DNA from: Nitrososphaerales archaeon TH703
GTDB taxonomy: Archaea > Thermoproteota > Nitrososphaeria > Nitrososphaerales > Nitrososphaeraceae
Reading direction: 5' to 3'
Assembly (NCBI GenBank): GCA_014523525.1
Contig: JAATVL010000130.1
Span: 1 to 19,854, forward strand
DNA: 19,854 bases
Shown here: positions 1 to 7,713 of the stretch, one piece after another
Position numbering within the stretch: the first letter of the stretch is position 1
How the letters are laid out: each line of letters starts with the position of its first letter
The notes under the pieces: model-generated
Told to the model about the DNA's origin: nothing
Database searches by the model: none
The model's input: only the letters and a program-made list of their open reading frames with translations
Made by a program: the position numbers and the translations under genes

Positions 1-846
1 ATAGGTAGACAACCAGGTGAACAAGTTCGTATAGAATTTCGTGCAGCAAATCCAAATGCTATTCTTGGTGCAATTTTTACAGTATCATCACCATTTCTCT
101 CTGATCTAGAACGTGTAATAATAGGAAACAGAATTGTAAACCTGAATAACTGCCAACTCTCAGGAAGCATTTGCGAAGGAGAAGTGAAAGCTCAGATCAT
201 GATTGAAGGACTTGATGAGAATGAGGAGCAGGCAAAGGACATGGGCGAACTTATTGAAAAGTTGAATCACGACGTCCAAAATCACAAGTTAATAGTCCTT
301 GCACCGCATGGAGGAAACATCGAACCCTGGACAGATGTGGAAGCAGAATACGTAGCGAATCAATTCGGTGATCGTGCTTCTTTATGGTTATGTAAGGGGT
401 TTAGTAGTAGCAAATCGAATGGTCATTCCAATGAAGATGCACCTGAGCGTTGGCATATTACTTCAACCAAAATTAGTGAAAAATCGTTCCCCAAGCTTAA
501 CACGATTATTGGGGATAATCCGTCGTTCGATTATTCGATTGCCTTTCATGGATGGACCGAAAATTCCATTTGTGTCGGTGGGAATCCAGATAACCCGGAC
601 CATGAACTGAAATGTGATATTAAGGGTGCAATCAAGAACGCTCTCAAAGAAAGGAACTCTGATATAGAAGTCCACCTTTCCCCTTGCCCTGCCGGACAAT
701 TTAACGGTGATAGCCCAAAAAATATTGTAAACCGTCTGGGCACCAACGCTATTCAAATTGAACAATGCAAAATTGCCCGTCGTGAATACCATGATGATAT
801 TGCACAGGCAGTTGTGAACGTTATCGGCACCAGAATCAATGCCTGA
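1..846 (+). CDS. Poly-gamma-glutamate hydrolase-like protein (DUF867 family), 5' truncated by window edge
   Basis: The frame is open from base 1, so the gene begins outside the window; the GTG at 184 is internal, not a start. The sequence carries the pattern of the phage-type poly-gamma-glutamate hydrolase family: LAPHGGNIEPWT with the histidine codon at 307 and glutamate at 322, then SIAFHGW with histidine at 547, and a late HLSPCPAGQFNG segment. In the family these His/Glu residues bind zinc and the enzyme cuts gamma-linked polyglutamate. About 100 residues lie ahead of the HGG motif, including a weak F-R-A...IFTVSSP segment seen in longer family members. GC is about 44% at 601-700 against about 33% at 1381-1440 in the next gene, which hints at horizontal origin. 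Location and real substrate are unknown because the N-terminus is missing. The family call is firm; the activity is inferred. Confidence 0.78.
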   Translation: MGRQPGEQVRIEFRAANPNAILGAIFTVSSPFLSDLERVIIGNRIVNLNNCQLSGSICEGEVKAQIMIEGLDENEEQAKDMGELIEKLNHDVQNHKLIVLAPHGGNIEPWTDVEAEYVANQFGDRASLWLCKGFSSSKSNGHSNEDAPERWHITSTKISEKSFPKLNTIIGDNPSFDYSIAFHGWTENSICVGGNPDNPDHELKCDIKGAIKNALKERNSDIEVHLSPCPAGQFNGDSPKNIVNRLGTNAIQIEQCKIARREYHDDIAQAVVNVIGTRINA

Positions 847-862
847 CGGGAGGACAAATTGT

Positions 863-1051
863 TTATGATATTCTGTATAATACTGCGCCATCATCTTCAG
901 ATGAGAGAACATACAGGTAACCATCTGGGCCAATTTTCAGATCGGTTATTCTCCCGAAGCCATTTGCAAATATGAGACCCTTGGATTCTTCAATGTTGTT
1001 GGCAATCTTATCTTTAAGAGCTCCCTGTAATATCAGACTTGTTCTATTTCA
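863..1051 (-). pseudogene. C-terminal remnant of a glucose/sorbosone (PQQ-type) dehydrogenase
   Basis: Reading the minus strand down to the TAA at 863-865 gives a 61-codon open stretch. It contains NRTSLILQGALKDKIANN, then GFGRITDLKIGPDGYLYVLS, and ends GAVLYRIS. This is the typical end of soluble aldose (glucose/sorbosone) dehydrogenases, where the last beta-propeller blade reads FGRIxDxxxGPDGxLYVLS...YRI. An in-frame TGA (1049-1051) and further stops upstream break the frame, and no start codon is present, so only the last ~60 of the usual ~400 residues survive. It converges on the poly-gamma-glutamate hydrolase gene with a 16-base gap between stop codons. I infer a deletion or decay remnant rather than a working gene. 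Confidence 0.75.
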
Positions 1052-1293
1052 AGCATCTTTAGCCTACAAATGATGCCTTCGTTTCTAGGACTCCTTAGCT
1101 CTTCTTCTACGAATAGCTGGTGCATGGTGTCATCATACTGCCTTTGGATGTCTTCCATGAATTTCTTATGAAGTTCAATAAATCCTACCCTGGTAAAATC
1201 GGAATACCATGACAGTAAAAAATTTAGAAAATTTCGACAGCCATTATAATGTATCGAAAGTAAAGAAGAAAGAAAGAATAATAGGACTAAAGT
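1033..1293 (-). other. Unexplained 86-codon open frame without a good start, probably a gene fragment
   Basis: On the minus strand a frame runs open from a TAA at 1294-1296 to a TGA at 1033-1035. It overlaps the sugar-dehydrogenase remnant by a few codons in another frame. The later part looks protein-like and helix-forming (SWYSDFTRVGFIELHKKFME, then DIQRQYDDTMHQLFVEEEL), while the first ~25 codons are Leu/Ser-rich and may be chance. The first ATG is at 1158, which would give only 41 residues. I do not recognise the family. It is either a short real gene or a fragment joined to the dehydrogenase remnant. No other gene is seen in 847-1321. Confidence 0.3.
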
Positions 1294-1321
1294 TTATCTT
1301 GAATAAGGGTGTCTGTTTTTT

Positions 1322-2182
1322 ATGAGAATCCCAATTAATCAAAATGATGATTTTAGTAAGAATTTAAATGACCACTTTGCCAAAATTGAGGATACTCACT
1401 TAGAAAGAATAAAGCCATTTCTTGCTGCAAGAGAACTTAATGTAATGCTTCAAGATGGATCCGTGACAAAATCTTCCACTTTTGATCCAAAGTATGTGGT
1501 AAAGTTTTATCGATCCTTTCTGAGTGATCTAAAAAACTGGAAGGGTGACATTCAGGAAACAACAGGCGAGCTTAATAGGATAACTTGTCAAATTTCAACT
1601 ACTCTGGATAATTATACTATCAAGGGATATTTTGGAATACAATTCCATGTGTTACCCTACTATAAGCCTGATAATCAAGTTATACGGCTGCAAAAAGAAT
1701 TATTTGAACTTTCAACCAAGAATTCTGCTTTACAAGAGTCAGTATCAAATATTGGTAACTCTACAATAAAACAGGAATTAAAAAACATGGCTCTTGATGA
1801 GTTAGAATTTGAAGACCTGTTTGAAAAATTATTTCAAAATCAAGAACTAATTGGTAAACTTGAAGAGAAGGTAAAAAATATAGAAGAATCATATCCAGAA
1901 CTAAATGGGGCAGAGAAAAGGAAAGGTTCGATAATTTCCGAATTGGATGACTTGGTCATAAAGCTTTACCAAGTCTCCGCAATTACAATTGATTATAATA
2001 AGCTAATGCAGGGAGAAGAAGGAATAATTGTGTACTTTGATGTAGAAACAATCGACAAAAAGAAAGGAAGAGGAAAACAAAACAAATCTGTAAATTTCGA
2101 AGCTATGAAAAGCCAGACAAAAGTAAGAATAACTATGCTATTTGATGAAATCATCTCTGTACTGCGTCACAAATTCGTTTGA
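1322..2182 (+). CDS. Hypothetical coiled-coil protein, 286 aa
   Basis: I do not recognise this protein. It has no signal peptide or membrane segment and should be cytoplasmic. Residues ~1-110 look globular with mixed helix and strand. Residues ~120-225 are charged and Leu/Glu/Lys-rich with heptad-like spacing (VIRLQKELFELSTKNSALQE, later GKLEEKVKNIEESYPEL), which points to one or two coiled-coil segments. The C-terminal ~60 residues return to a mixed fold with a basic KKKGRGKQNK patch that could touch nucleic acid or acidic partners. The ATG lies about 23 bases after a TATA-like GTTTATCTT (1292-1300), in keeping with a leaderless transcript. It stands alone after the decayed region, so context gives no function. 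It may be a lineage-specific or accessory protein. Confidence 0.8.
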   Translation: MRIPINQNDDFSKNLNDHFAKIEDTHLERIKPFLAARELNVMLQDGSVTKSSTFDPKYVVKFYRSFLSDLKNWKGDIQETTGELNRITCQISTTLDNYTIKGYFGIQFHVLPYYKPDNQVIRLQKELFELSTKNSALQESVSNIGNSTIKQELKNMALDELEFEDLFEKLFQNQELIGKLEEKVKNIEESYPELNGAEKRKGSIISELDDLVIKLYQVSAITIDYNKLMQGEEGIIVYFDVETIDKKKGRGKQNKSVNFEAMKSQTKVRITMLFDEIISVLRHKFV

Positions 2183-2459
2183 ACTACCAGACCAGAAATG
2201 TAGTGGCACACTTTAGGATATTAATTAATATTTGTTCATGATTGAAAGGCCATCAATATTAATAAAAAAGGGCTGTTCGATATGACACTTATTCATACAC
2301 GCGTCTACTATTTGAGAATATAAATTACTTTGCAGATCCTTCAATTTAAAATAAAAATACTCAATAGCACACCAAAATTCATGGTAATTAAGTAATTGGC
2401 GCTTTTAAAAACAAAAATCATAATATTATCATAATAATAAACCTCTTTGAATAAAGAAT
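2183..2459. other. 277-base intergenic stretch with AT palindrome
   Basis: No coding frame is supported here. It holds a perfect 14-base palindrome ATATTAATTAATAT at 2218-2231, and a TATGACACTT...CGTCTACT pair at 2281-2309 that recurs before the CdvB gene. An AT-rich run (2421-2441, ending AATAATAAACC) is the probable promoter region of the threonine ammonia-lyase gene. Confidence 0.5.
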
Positions 2460-3704
2460 TTGAGCAATTTGCGTAAGGAGAAAGACAAAGGTTTGCCTAC
2501 AATACAAGACATAATAAGGGCCCAGAATTTAATGGACAAGGCAGTAGTCAGAAAGACACCGTTATTAAAATCGAACACATTTTCGAATATTGCAAGAACA
2601 AATATCTTTTTAAAATTTGAATTGTTTCAAAGAACCGGTTCTTTTAAGGTTAGAGGGGCGTATTCAAAAATTAATTCACTTACAGACGACCAATGCAAGT
2701 CTGGTGTTGTCGCAGCCTCAGCAGGTAATCATGCACAAGGAGTTGCCTATGCTGCTCAGAAGAGAGAAATCAAGTGCAATATAGTAATGCCAAAAAACGC
2801 CTCTCCTGCAAAAGTCGCCGCTACGCGTTCTTTCGGTGCAAATGTAATTCTTTCTGGAGATACGTATGAAGAATCATGGAAAACAGCTTATTCAATGTCA
2901 AGAGAAAATGGATATTCAATTATCCACGCTTTTGATGATCCCCTTGTTATAGCCGGGCAAGGGACTATTGGCTTGGAATTATTGGAAGATTTGAACGATA
3001 TTGACAAGATCTATTTACCGCTTGGGGGTGGTGGACTAGCATCAGGAGTATGCATTGCCATTAAGGCTAAAAGACCTAATGTCAAAATTATAGGAGTTGA
3101 ATCCAACCAATTTCCTGCGATGAAGAAATCACTAGAAAAGGGAAATCTGTGCCATATTGAAGGAGGATTTTCTATCGCCGATGGAATTTCAGTCAAGTCT
3201 CCAGGTGAGCTTACATTTGAAATTTGTTCAAAATATTTGGACGACGTTGTTACTATAGATGATGTTTCTATTGTAGAGACTATGTTTATGCTTATGGAAA
3301 GAGAAAAGATTGTAGTTGAACCTGCCGGGGCCGCAAGTCTAGCTTATGTTCTTTCTATCGGTAAAATAAAAAACAGTCAAAACATAATTTCAATCCTTTC
3401 TGGAGGAAATATAGACATGTATCTATTAGGTCAAATAGTATCAAAAGGTTTAATGCAAATGGGAAGATTAGTTAAAATATTTATCCAATTGCCTGACAAA
3501 CCAGGGGCCCTGAAAAGTATTGTCGATAAGATAGCGGAGCTTAGCGTCAATATTGTTCAGGTTGAACATGATCGTCTGAGTTCCAATGTCGCAGCAGGCT
3601 CTGCTGGAGTATATCTAAGTTTAGAGCTAGAAAATGAAAAACATTCAAGAAAACTTTTGGATTTCCTAAAGCAGGAAAAAATGGTTTTTAAGGTTGTACC
3701 TTAA
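2460..3704 (+). CDS. ilvA: Threonine ammonia-lyase (threonine dehydratase) with ACT domain
   Basis: This cytoplasmic PLP enzyme deaminates threonine to 2-oxobutanoate, the first step towards isoleucine. The PLP lysine is K63 in RTGSFKVRGAYSK. The phosphate-binding glycine loop is LPLGGGGLASG (~187-196), AASAGNHAQG (~86-94) matches the family substrate loop, and SGGN (314-317) is the late cofactor contact. Residues ~336-414 form one ACT regulatory domain, which starts IQLPDKPGALKSIVDKI. The 414-residue length fits the single-ACT archaeal/bacterial form rather than the two-domain E. coli IlvA. No ATG lies upstream of Met26 within the frame, so the TTG at 2460 is taken as the start; it keeps the normal N-terminal helix before VVRKTPLL. 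The stop overlaps the convergent HMG-CoA synthase stop in TTAA (3701-3704). A catabolic TdcB-type role is less likely but not excluded. Confidence 0.92.
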   Translation: MSNLRKEKDKGLPTIQDIIRAQNLMDKAVVRKTPLLKSNTFSNIARTNIFLKFELFQRTGSFKVRGAYSKINSLTDDQCKSGVVAASAGNHAQGVAYAAQKREIKCNIVMPKNASPAKVAATRSFGANVILSGDTYEESWKTAYSMSRENGYSIIHAFDDPLVIAGQGTIGLELLEDLNDIDKIYLPLGGGGLASGVCIAIKAKRPNVKIIGVESNQFPAMKKSLEKGNLCHIEGGFSIADGISVKSPGELTFEICSKYLDDVVTIDDVSIVETMFMLMEREKIVVEPAGAASLAYVLSIGKIKNSQNIISILSGGNIDMYLLGQIVSKGLMQMGRLVKIFIQLPDKPGALKSIVDKIAELSVNIVQVEHDRLSSNVAAGSAGVYLSLELENEKHSRKLLDFLKQEKMVFKVVP

Positions 3705-5098
3705 TTACAGTAACAATATTCTCTAAACCCAGCTTTATCCGCAGTAGAGCCACCAATCTTAACCAAAATAAACTCGTTCTTGGCTCTTGCATAAGATTCG
3801 TTCAAATTTCTTTCATTTTCACGTAAAATTTGATACTCATCCATAGATAATCTCTTACGAAATCCAATTTCCTCTTCAAGGTTCATATTCTTCACTATTT
3901 CCTTATAACTTTGTTGGATAACTCCACTGAAAACCATTGCACTGCTACCACTTCCATATGATCCAAATCCGACTCTGCAGCCTTCGATGTCATGATGTTT
4001 TTTAAATTCACATTCAAGTAAACTCCTAAATCCCATATACATTGACGCTGTATACAAGTTTCCTATGATGTTAGAAGCTTCAAGAGAGCTTGCCATCTTT
4101 TGTTCATACACCTCATTGTAAAATGAGGTTTGCATGAATGCTTTTCTGAATTGTTCATCTGCCTTCATAAATTCCTTATCTGCTAAAGTAGACTCTATAG
4201 TACCTCGACTATCATTTGGAACAGGTTCATCGAATCCTATCTCCTTGATGACATGTTGCCATCGCGGAAGTGTTCTCCACTCATGTCTTAGCAAATATGC
4301 AAGTGCCTTTTCTCCCATTCTTCTATATGGTAAATGCACTGTAAACAAATCTATGTAATCTGTTATAGATTCCCCATCCTTAAGATGAATCAATCCTGTT
4401 CTCATTGCCTTTTCCTTATAGCTATCGAAAGCCTTTCTAACTTGTATTAAATATAATAAATTGGAATATAGCCCATTTACAAGTGGTGTCTCCTTTCCAA
4501 AGGGCCTATAGAAATCATATTCATTCTTGATTATAGTTGACGTGACTTTTGGATCCAGCGCTAACAATCTGGGTTCTTCCTTTATCAGAAGTGCGACTGC
4601 TCCTGCTCCCTGTGTATATTCTCCTGCCGATCCAACATCGTATTTGGCTATGTCGGTTACAACTACAATAGCAGCCTTATCATTATTTTCTTCCGCTCTA
4701 ATCCAATTCGTGTTGTCATAAATTGCATAAGACCCACTCACACAGGCAAATTTACATTCGATTCCTCCCGCATGCTCAAAAGAACTGTCACCGTATACTT
4801 GTTCCAACATACCTACAACAAATGAATTTAATGCTTTTGATTCGTCAATACTTGATTCAGTTGCTACATACAATCTACCGATATCATCCGGATGTAAGTT
4901 GTTCTTTTTCATTAGCTCAAGACATGCATTTGATGCCATACAAGCTGCATCCTGATTTGTGTCCACCAATGCCATCTTTTTTATTCCTATACCATGTTCT
5001 AGCTTTTGGGGATCAATTCCTCTTGCTTGAGCAAAATCTTTGTAGTCAAGGTAAAGTTTTGGAACGTATATAGCAAGATCGTCAATGCCAGCTGGCAT
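3701..5098 (-). CDS. hmgS: Hydroxymethylglutaryl-CoA synthase
   Basis: The enzyme condenses acetyl-CoA with acetoacetyl-CoA to HMG-CoA, the entry to the mevalonate pathway that supplies archaeal isoprenoid lipids and quinone side chains. With the ATG at 5098 the protein has 465 residues. Likely catalytic residues are E81 (ATESSIDESKA), C119 (ECKFACVSGSYAI) and H255 (TVHLPYRRMGEKAL). GEYTQGAGAVALL (160-171) and DFYRPFG (195-201) are family motifs, and FGSYGSGSSAMVFSG (378-392) is the C-terminal-domain signature. The frame opens further upstream, to 5218, but that 40-residue extension is hydrophobic and unlike the family. ATG 5098 begins MPAGIDDLAIYVPK, which is the proper first strand, and lies 25 bases after a TTTAAA box (5124-5129). 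The protein is longer than the ~350-residue form of many Euryarchaeota. It converges on ilvA, with overlapping stops. Confidence 0.93.
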   Translation of the reverse strand: MPAGIDDLAIYVPKLYLDYKDFAQARGIDPQKLEHGIGIKKMALVDTNQDAACMASNACLELMKKNNLHPDDIGRLYVATESSIDESKALNSFVVGMLEQVYGDSSFEHAGGIECKFACVSGSYAIYDNTNWIRAEENNDKAAIVVVTDIAKYDVGSAGEYTQGAGAVALLIKEEPRLLALDPKVTSTIIKNEYDFYRPFGKETPLVNGLYSNLLYLIQVRKAFDSYKEKAMRTGLIHLKDGESITDYIDLFTVHLPYRRMGEKALAYLLRHEWRTLPRWQHVIKEIGFDEPVPNDSRGTIESTLADKEFMKADEQFRKAFMQTSFYNEVYEQKMASSLEASNIIGNLYTASMYMGFRSLLECEFKKHHDIEGCRVGFGSYGSGSSAMVFSGVIQQSYKEIVKNMNLEEEIGFRKRLSMDEYQILRENERNLNESYARAKNEFILVKIGGSTADKAGFREYCYCN

Positions 5099-5380
5099 GT
5101 TACAGTTTTTCTCATGATAGACATTTAAAGGTACTTGTTGATATTCGACCCTAATTATAAGAAATTCGATAGAAAATTGGTATATTTTTAAGAAAATTAT
5201 ATTGTTTATCTCAAACAATCTATATCATTGTAAAGTAATCATGTGTTTTTCAATCCGTTTGATAATAAGTATTCGGAGCCGCTCAAAAATATAATTCCAA
5301 TATTTTTCCGTGCTATCAGACCAAACTGTTAGTTGTCTCTCGACCTTATTAATTAGAATTAGTTTCACCTAATGCTTTAC
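5099..5380. other. 282-base spacer between mqnC and HMG-CoA synthase
   Basis: No gene is supported. It contains the probable HMG-CoA synthase promoter (TTTAAA at 5124-5129, minus strand) and a non-coding extension of that frame. ACCTAATG occurs twice close to the mqnC stop. The long gap argues that HMG-CoA synthase has its own promoter rather than being transcribed only with mqnC. Confidence 0.5.
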
Positions 5381-6502
5381 CTAATGAACTCGAATGGTTT
5401 CATAGAAATTATTACGTTCATGGGCCTGGAACCCAATTTGTTTAATTGCTGTAATAATTTTATCCGAAGTTAATTCTGTAGATCTTGCTCCAGTTGCACT
5501 AACTACTTCTTCACCAATTAAGGTGCCTCCAAAATCATCTGCGCCATAAGTTAATGCTAGTTGAGCCATTCCTATACCATTTGTAAGCCATGAAGACTGG
5601 AGATGATCGATAAGTCCTGAAAAAACAATCCTAGATATTGCAATCATTTTTAGTAATTCTAGTCCGCCTGAAGGATATTTTATCATCCCTTCTGCTTGCA
5701 TTTTTGTATTATTTGGTTCAAAGCTCCATGGAATAAATGACATGAAGCCGCCTGTCTTTTCCTGTAATTCTGCAATCTTAACCAAGTGTCTCCCACGTTG
5801 TTCGTAATCTTCCCCTGTACCGTACATCATCGTAGCCGAAGATTTAATGCCCAGTTCGTGGGCCTGCTTCATGATATTTAACCATTCATCACTTTTTATT
5901 TTCAAGGGACTAATTCTTGATTTTACATCATCATCAAGAATTTCAGCACCAGCACCTGGCAATGAGTCCAAGCCTGCTTCTTTCAATCTAGAGAGTACTT
6001 CCTTCGTGTTGCTTCTTTCTACCTTGGAAATAGTATCAATTTCAGAGGCTGAAAGTCCGTGAATAGCAACGTCAGGACATTTCTCCTTTATTGTTTTGAA
6101 AGCTTCTTCGTAATACTCGATCCTCAGATCTGGATTGTGACCCCCTTGCATCAAGACCTGACTTATTCCAAATTGGTTCCTTGCTGTTGCGACCCTTTTT
6201 ACAACATCATCTACAGATAATGTATATCCCTCAGAATCTCCAGGAGCTCTGTAAAAAGCACAGAACTTGCAATATGTTATGCATACGTTAGTATAATTTA
6301 GAATAATGTTGCTTACAAACGTCGCAACTTTACCAAATAGCTTTTCTCTTAATATATTTCCAATGATTCCTAGCGCGTAGGGATTGTCAGATCTTAATAA
6401 ACGGATACAATCGTTTAATGCAGGCCTTTTTCCATGCAACACTTGATCAAGAATATCACTTACATCAGATTTCTGGATCAACTCTTGTGCAAAGAAGCTC
6501 AT
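5381..6502 (-). CDS. mqnC: Cyclic dehypoxanthinyl futalosine synthase (radical SAM)
   Basis: MqnC is a radical SAM enzyme of the futalosine route to menaquinone. It cyclises dehypoxanthine futalosine to its spiro product. The 4Fe-4S motif CX3CX2C is C74-C78-C81 in NVCITYCKFCAFYR, preceded by the SNIILNYTN strand typical of the MqnC/MqnE/CofH group. VLMQGGHNPDLRIEYYE and LPGAGAEILDDDVK fit MqnC (MqnE has GGGAEIF instead). TGGFMSFIPWSFEPNNT is a further MqnC hallmark. Length 373 is normal. The ATG lies 27 bases after a TATA-like box (6530-6537 on the minus strand). It is divergent from mqnE, with a 97-base shared promoter region, and mqnD is close by, which favours menaquinone over the related F420 enzymes CofG/CofH. 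Confidence 0.92.
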   Translation of the reverse strand: MSFFAQELIQKSDVSDILDQVLHGKRPALNDCIRLLRSDNPYALGIIGNILREKLFGKVATFVSNIILNYTNVCITYCKFCAFYRAPGDSEGYTLSVDDVVKRVATARNQFGISQVLMQGGHNPDLRIEYYEEAFKTIKEKCPDVAIHGLSASEIDTISKVERSNTKEVLSRLKEAGLDSLPGAGAEILDDDVKSRISPLKIKSDEWLNIMKQAHELGIKSSATMMYGTGEDYEQRGRHLVKIAELQEKTGGFMSFIPWSFEPNNTKMQAEGMIKYPSGGLELLKMIAISRIVFSGLIDHLQSSWLTNGIGMAQLALTYGADDFGGTLIGEEVVSATGARSTELTSDKIITAIKQIGFQAHERNNFYETIRVH

Positions 6503-6529
6503 GAACTATTTCATGACGAATGCCAACGG

Positions 6530-6574
6530 TATTTATTCTTTACAAATATTGTCAAAAAGGTGAAGATTTTATAG
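6530..6574. promoter_or_regulatory. Back-to-back TATA boxes for divergent mqnC and mqnE
   Basis: TATTTATT at 6530-6537, read on the minus strand as AATAAATA, lies 27 bases before the mqnC ATG. TTTTATAG at 6567-6574 lies 25 bases before the mqnE TTG. Both distances match archaeal TATA-to-transcript-start spacing if translation begins at or next to the first base of the RNA. The 29 bases between the boxes leave little room for separate upstream elements, so the two genes could share regulation. Confidence 0.55.
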
Positions 6575-6599
6575 CCGATATGGACATCATCTAAACAAT

Positions 6600-7691
6600 T
6601 TGTTACAAAGTATTGCAGGTAGTTCAAACGCTCTAGAGAAGGTTATTCATGGTGAAGAATTATCATTCAATGATGGTCTAGAATTAATTAATAATGAAAA
6701 TGTCTTCGTTTTGGGCGCAACAGCAAATTTGATAAAAAAAAAACTAACTGGTAACATAATAACATTTGTTGCTTCTTACTACCTGAACTATACAAATATT
6801 TGTGCGGCAAGTTGTCCGCTTTGTGCTTTTTACAGAAAAGGAACTGAATCTGATTCATATACACTGACACTCGAACAGATACTGACAAGGGCAAGAATAG
6901 CGATAAACGAAATGAAGGCAACAGAACTTCATATCGTCGGGGGGTTCCATCCAAAATTAGGACTTGACTATTATGAAAAGATGATAAGGGAAATTAAGAA
7001 AGAATTTCCATCAGTTACAGTTAAAGCACTTACACCTGCCGAAATTCACTTTATTTCTCATATTACGAGAAATTCAGTAAAAGAAGTACTCTCTAGATTA
7101 AAAGACGCAGGACTTGATGCCCTACCTGGAGGAGGAGCAGAGATATTCAGCAAAGATATAAGGGATATAATCGTGAGGGGCAAATGTTCTGGGGATGAAT
7201 GGATAAAGACTGCAGGAATCGCACATGAGATGGGAATACGATCAAATTGTACGATGCTATTCGGTCATATTGAAAAGCCAGAACATGTTATAGATCATTT
7301 AATAAAAGTACGTGAATTACAAAAGAAAACGGGAGGTTTTATTACATTCATACCATTGAAGTTTAGCTTGGACAATACAGAACTTGAACAAAAAGGACTA
7401 ATTGAAAATGAAAGTTCTTCAATATATGATCTGAAAGTAATTGCTTTATCAAGACTCATGTTGGCTAATGCGATGAAAAATATTTCAGTATATTGGGTTG
7501 CACTTGGAAAAAAATTAGCTCAAGTTGCACTATCATATGGAGGGAATGACCTTGTTGGTACCGCCTTTTCAGAAGAAATTTTTAAGGCTGCGGGGAAGAT
7601 CACAGGAACCACAATTCAGGAATTAATTTCACTGATTGAAGATGCAAAATATATTCCCTTACAAAGAGACACATTTTTCAATATTTTATAA
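6600..7691 (+). CDS. mqnE: Aminodeoxyfutalosine synthase (radical SAM)
   Basis: MqnE joins the 3-[(1-carboxyvinyl)oxy]benzoate made by MqnA with SAM to give aminodeoxyfutalosine, an early step of futalosine-type menaquinone synthesis. The radical SAM cluster ligands are C68-C72-C75 in NICAASCPLCAFYRKG. ELHIVGGFHPKLGLDYYE and LPGGGAEIFSKDIRD are MqnE signatures. CTMLFGHIEKPEHVIDHL and TGGFITFIPLKF follow in the usual order. It is clearly a paralog of mqnC: both share KEVLSRLK-AGLD-LPG-GAEI. The start is TTG at 6600 giving 363 residues, the usual size. No ATG occurs before the core strands, and a TATA box sits 25 bases upstream of the TTG. Its stop is 22 bases from the stop of the convergent mqnD. 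Confidence 0.9.
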   Translation: MLQSIAGSSNALEKVIHGEELSFNDGLELINNENVFVLGATANLIKKKLTGNIITFVASYYLNYTNICAASCPLCAFYRKGTESDSYTLTLEQILTRARIAINEMKATELHIVGGFHPKLGLDYYEKMIREIKKEFPSVTVKALTPAEIHFISHITRNSVKEVLSRLKDAGLDALPGGGAEIFSKDIRDIIVRGKCSGDEWIKTAGIAHEMGIRSNCTMLFGHIEKPEHVIDHLIKVRELQKKTGGFITFIPLKFSLDNTELEQKGLIENESSSIYDLKVIALSRLMLANAMKNISVYWVALGKKLAQVALSYGGNDLVGTAFSEEIFKAAGKITGTTIQELISLIEDAKYIPLQRDTFFNIL

Positions 7692-7713
7692 CGTTCTAAA
7701 TCACTATAAATGA

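Noticed and set aside
463..933. A 156-residue minus-strand frame over the poly-gamma-glutamate hydrolase gene
   Set aside because: It lies antisense to a gene with clear family motifs, shows no family pattern of its own, and its first part overlaps the sugar-dehydrogenase remnant in a different frame.
5099..5218. A 40-residue N-terminal extension of HMG-CoA synthase
   Set aside because: The extension is AT-driven and hydrophobic and unlike the family; a TATA-like box sits at the right distance from the ATG at 5098.
5381..7691. F420 biosynthesis enzymes CofG/CofH instead of MqnC/MqnE
   Set aside because: The radical SAM motif is shared, but the GAGAEIL and GGGAEIF signatures, the order of motifs and the adjacent mqnD all point to the futalosine pathway.
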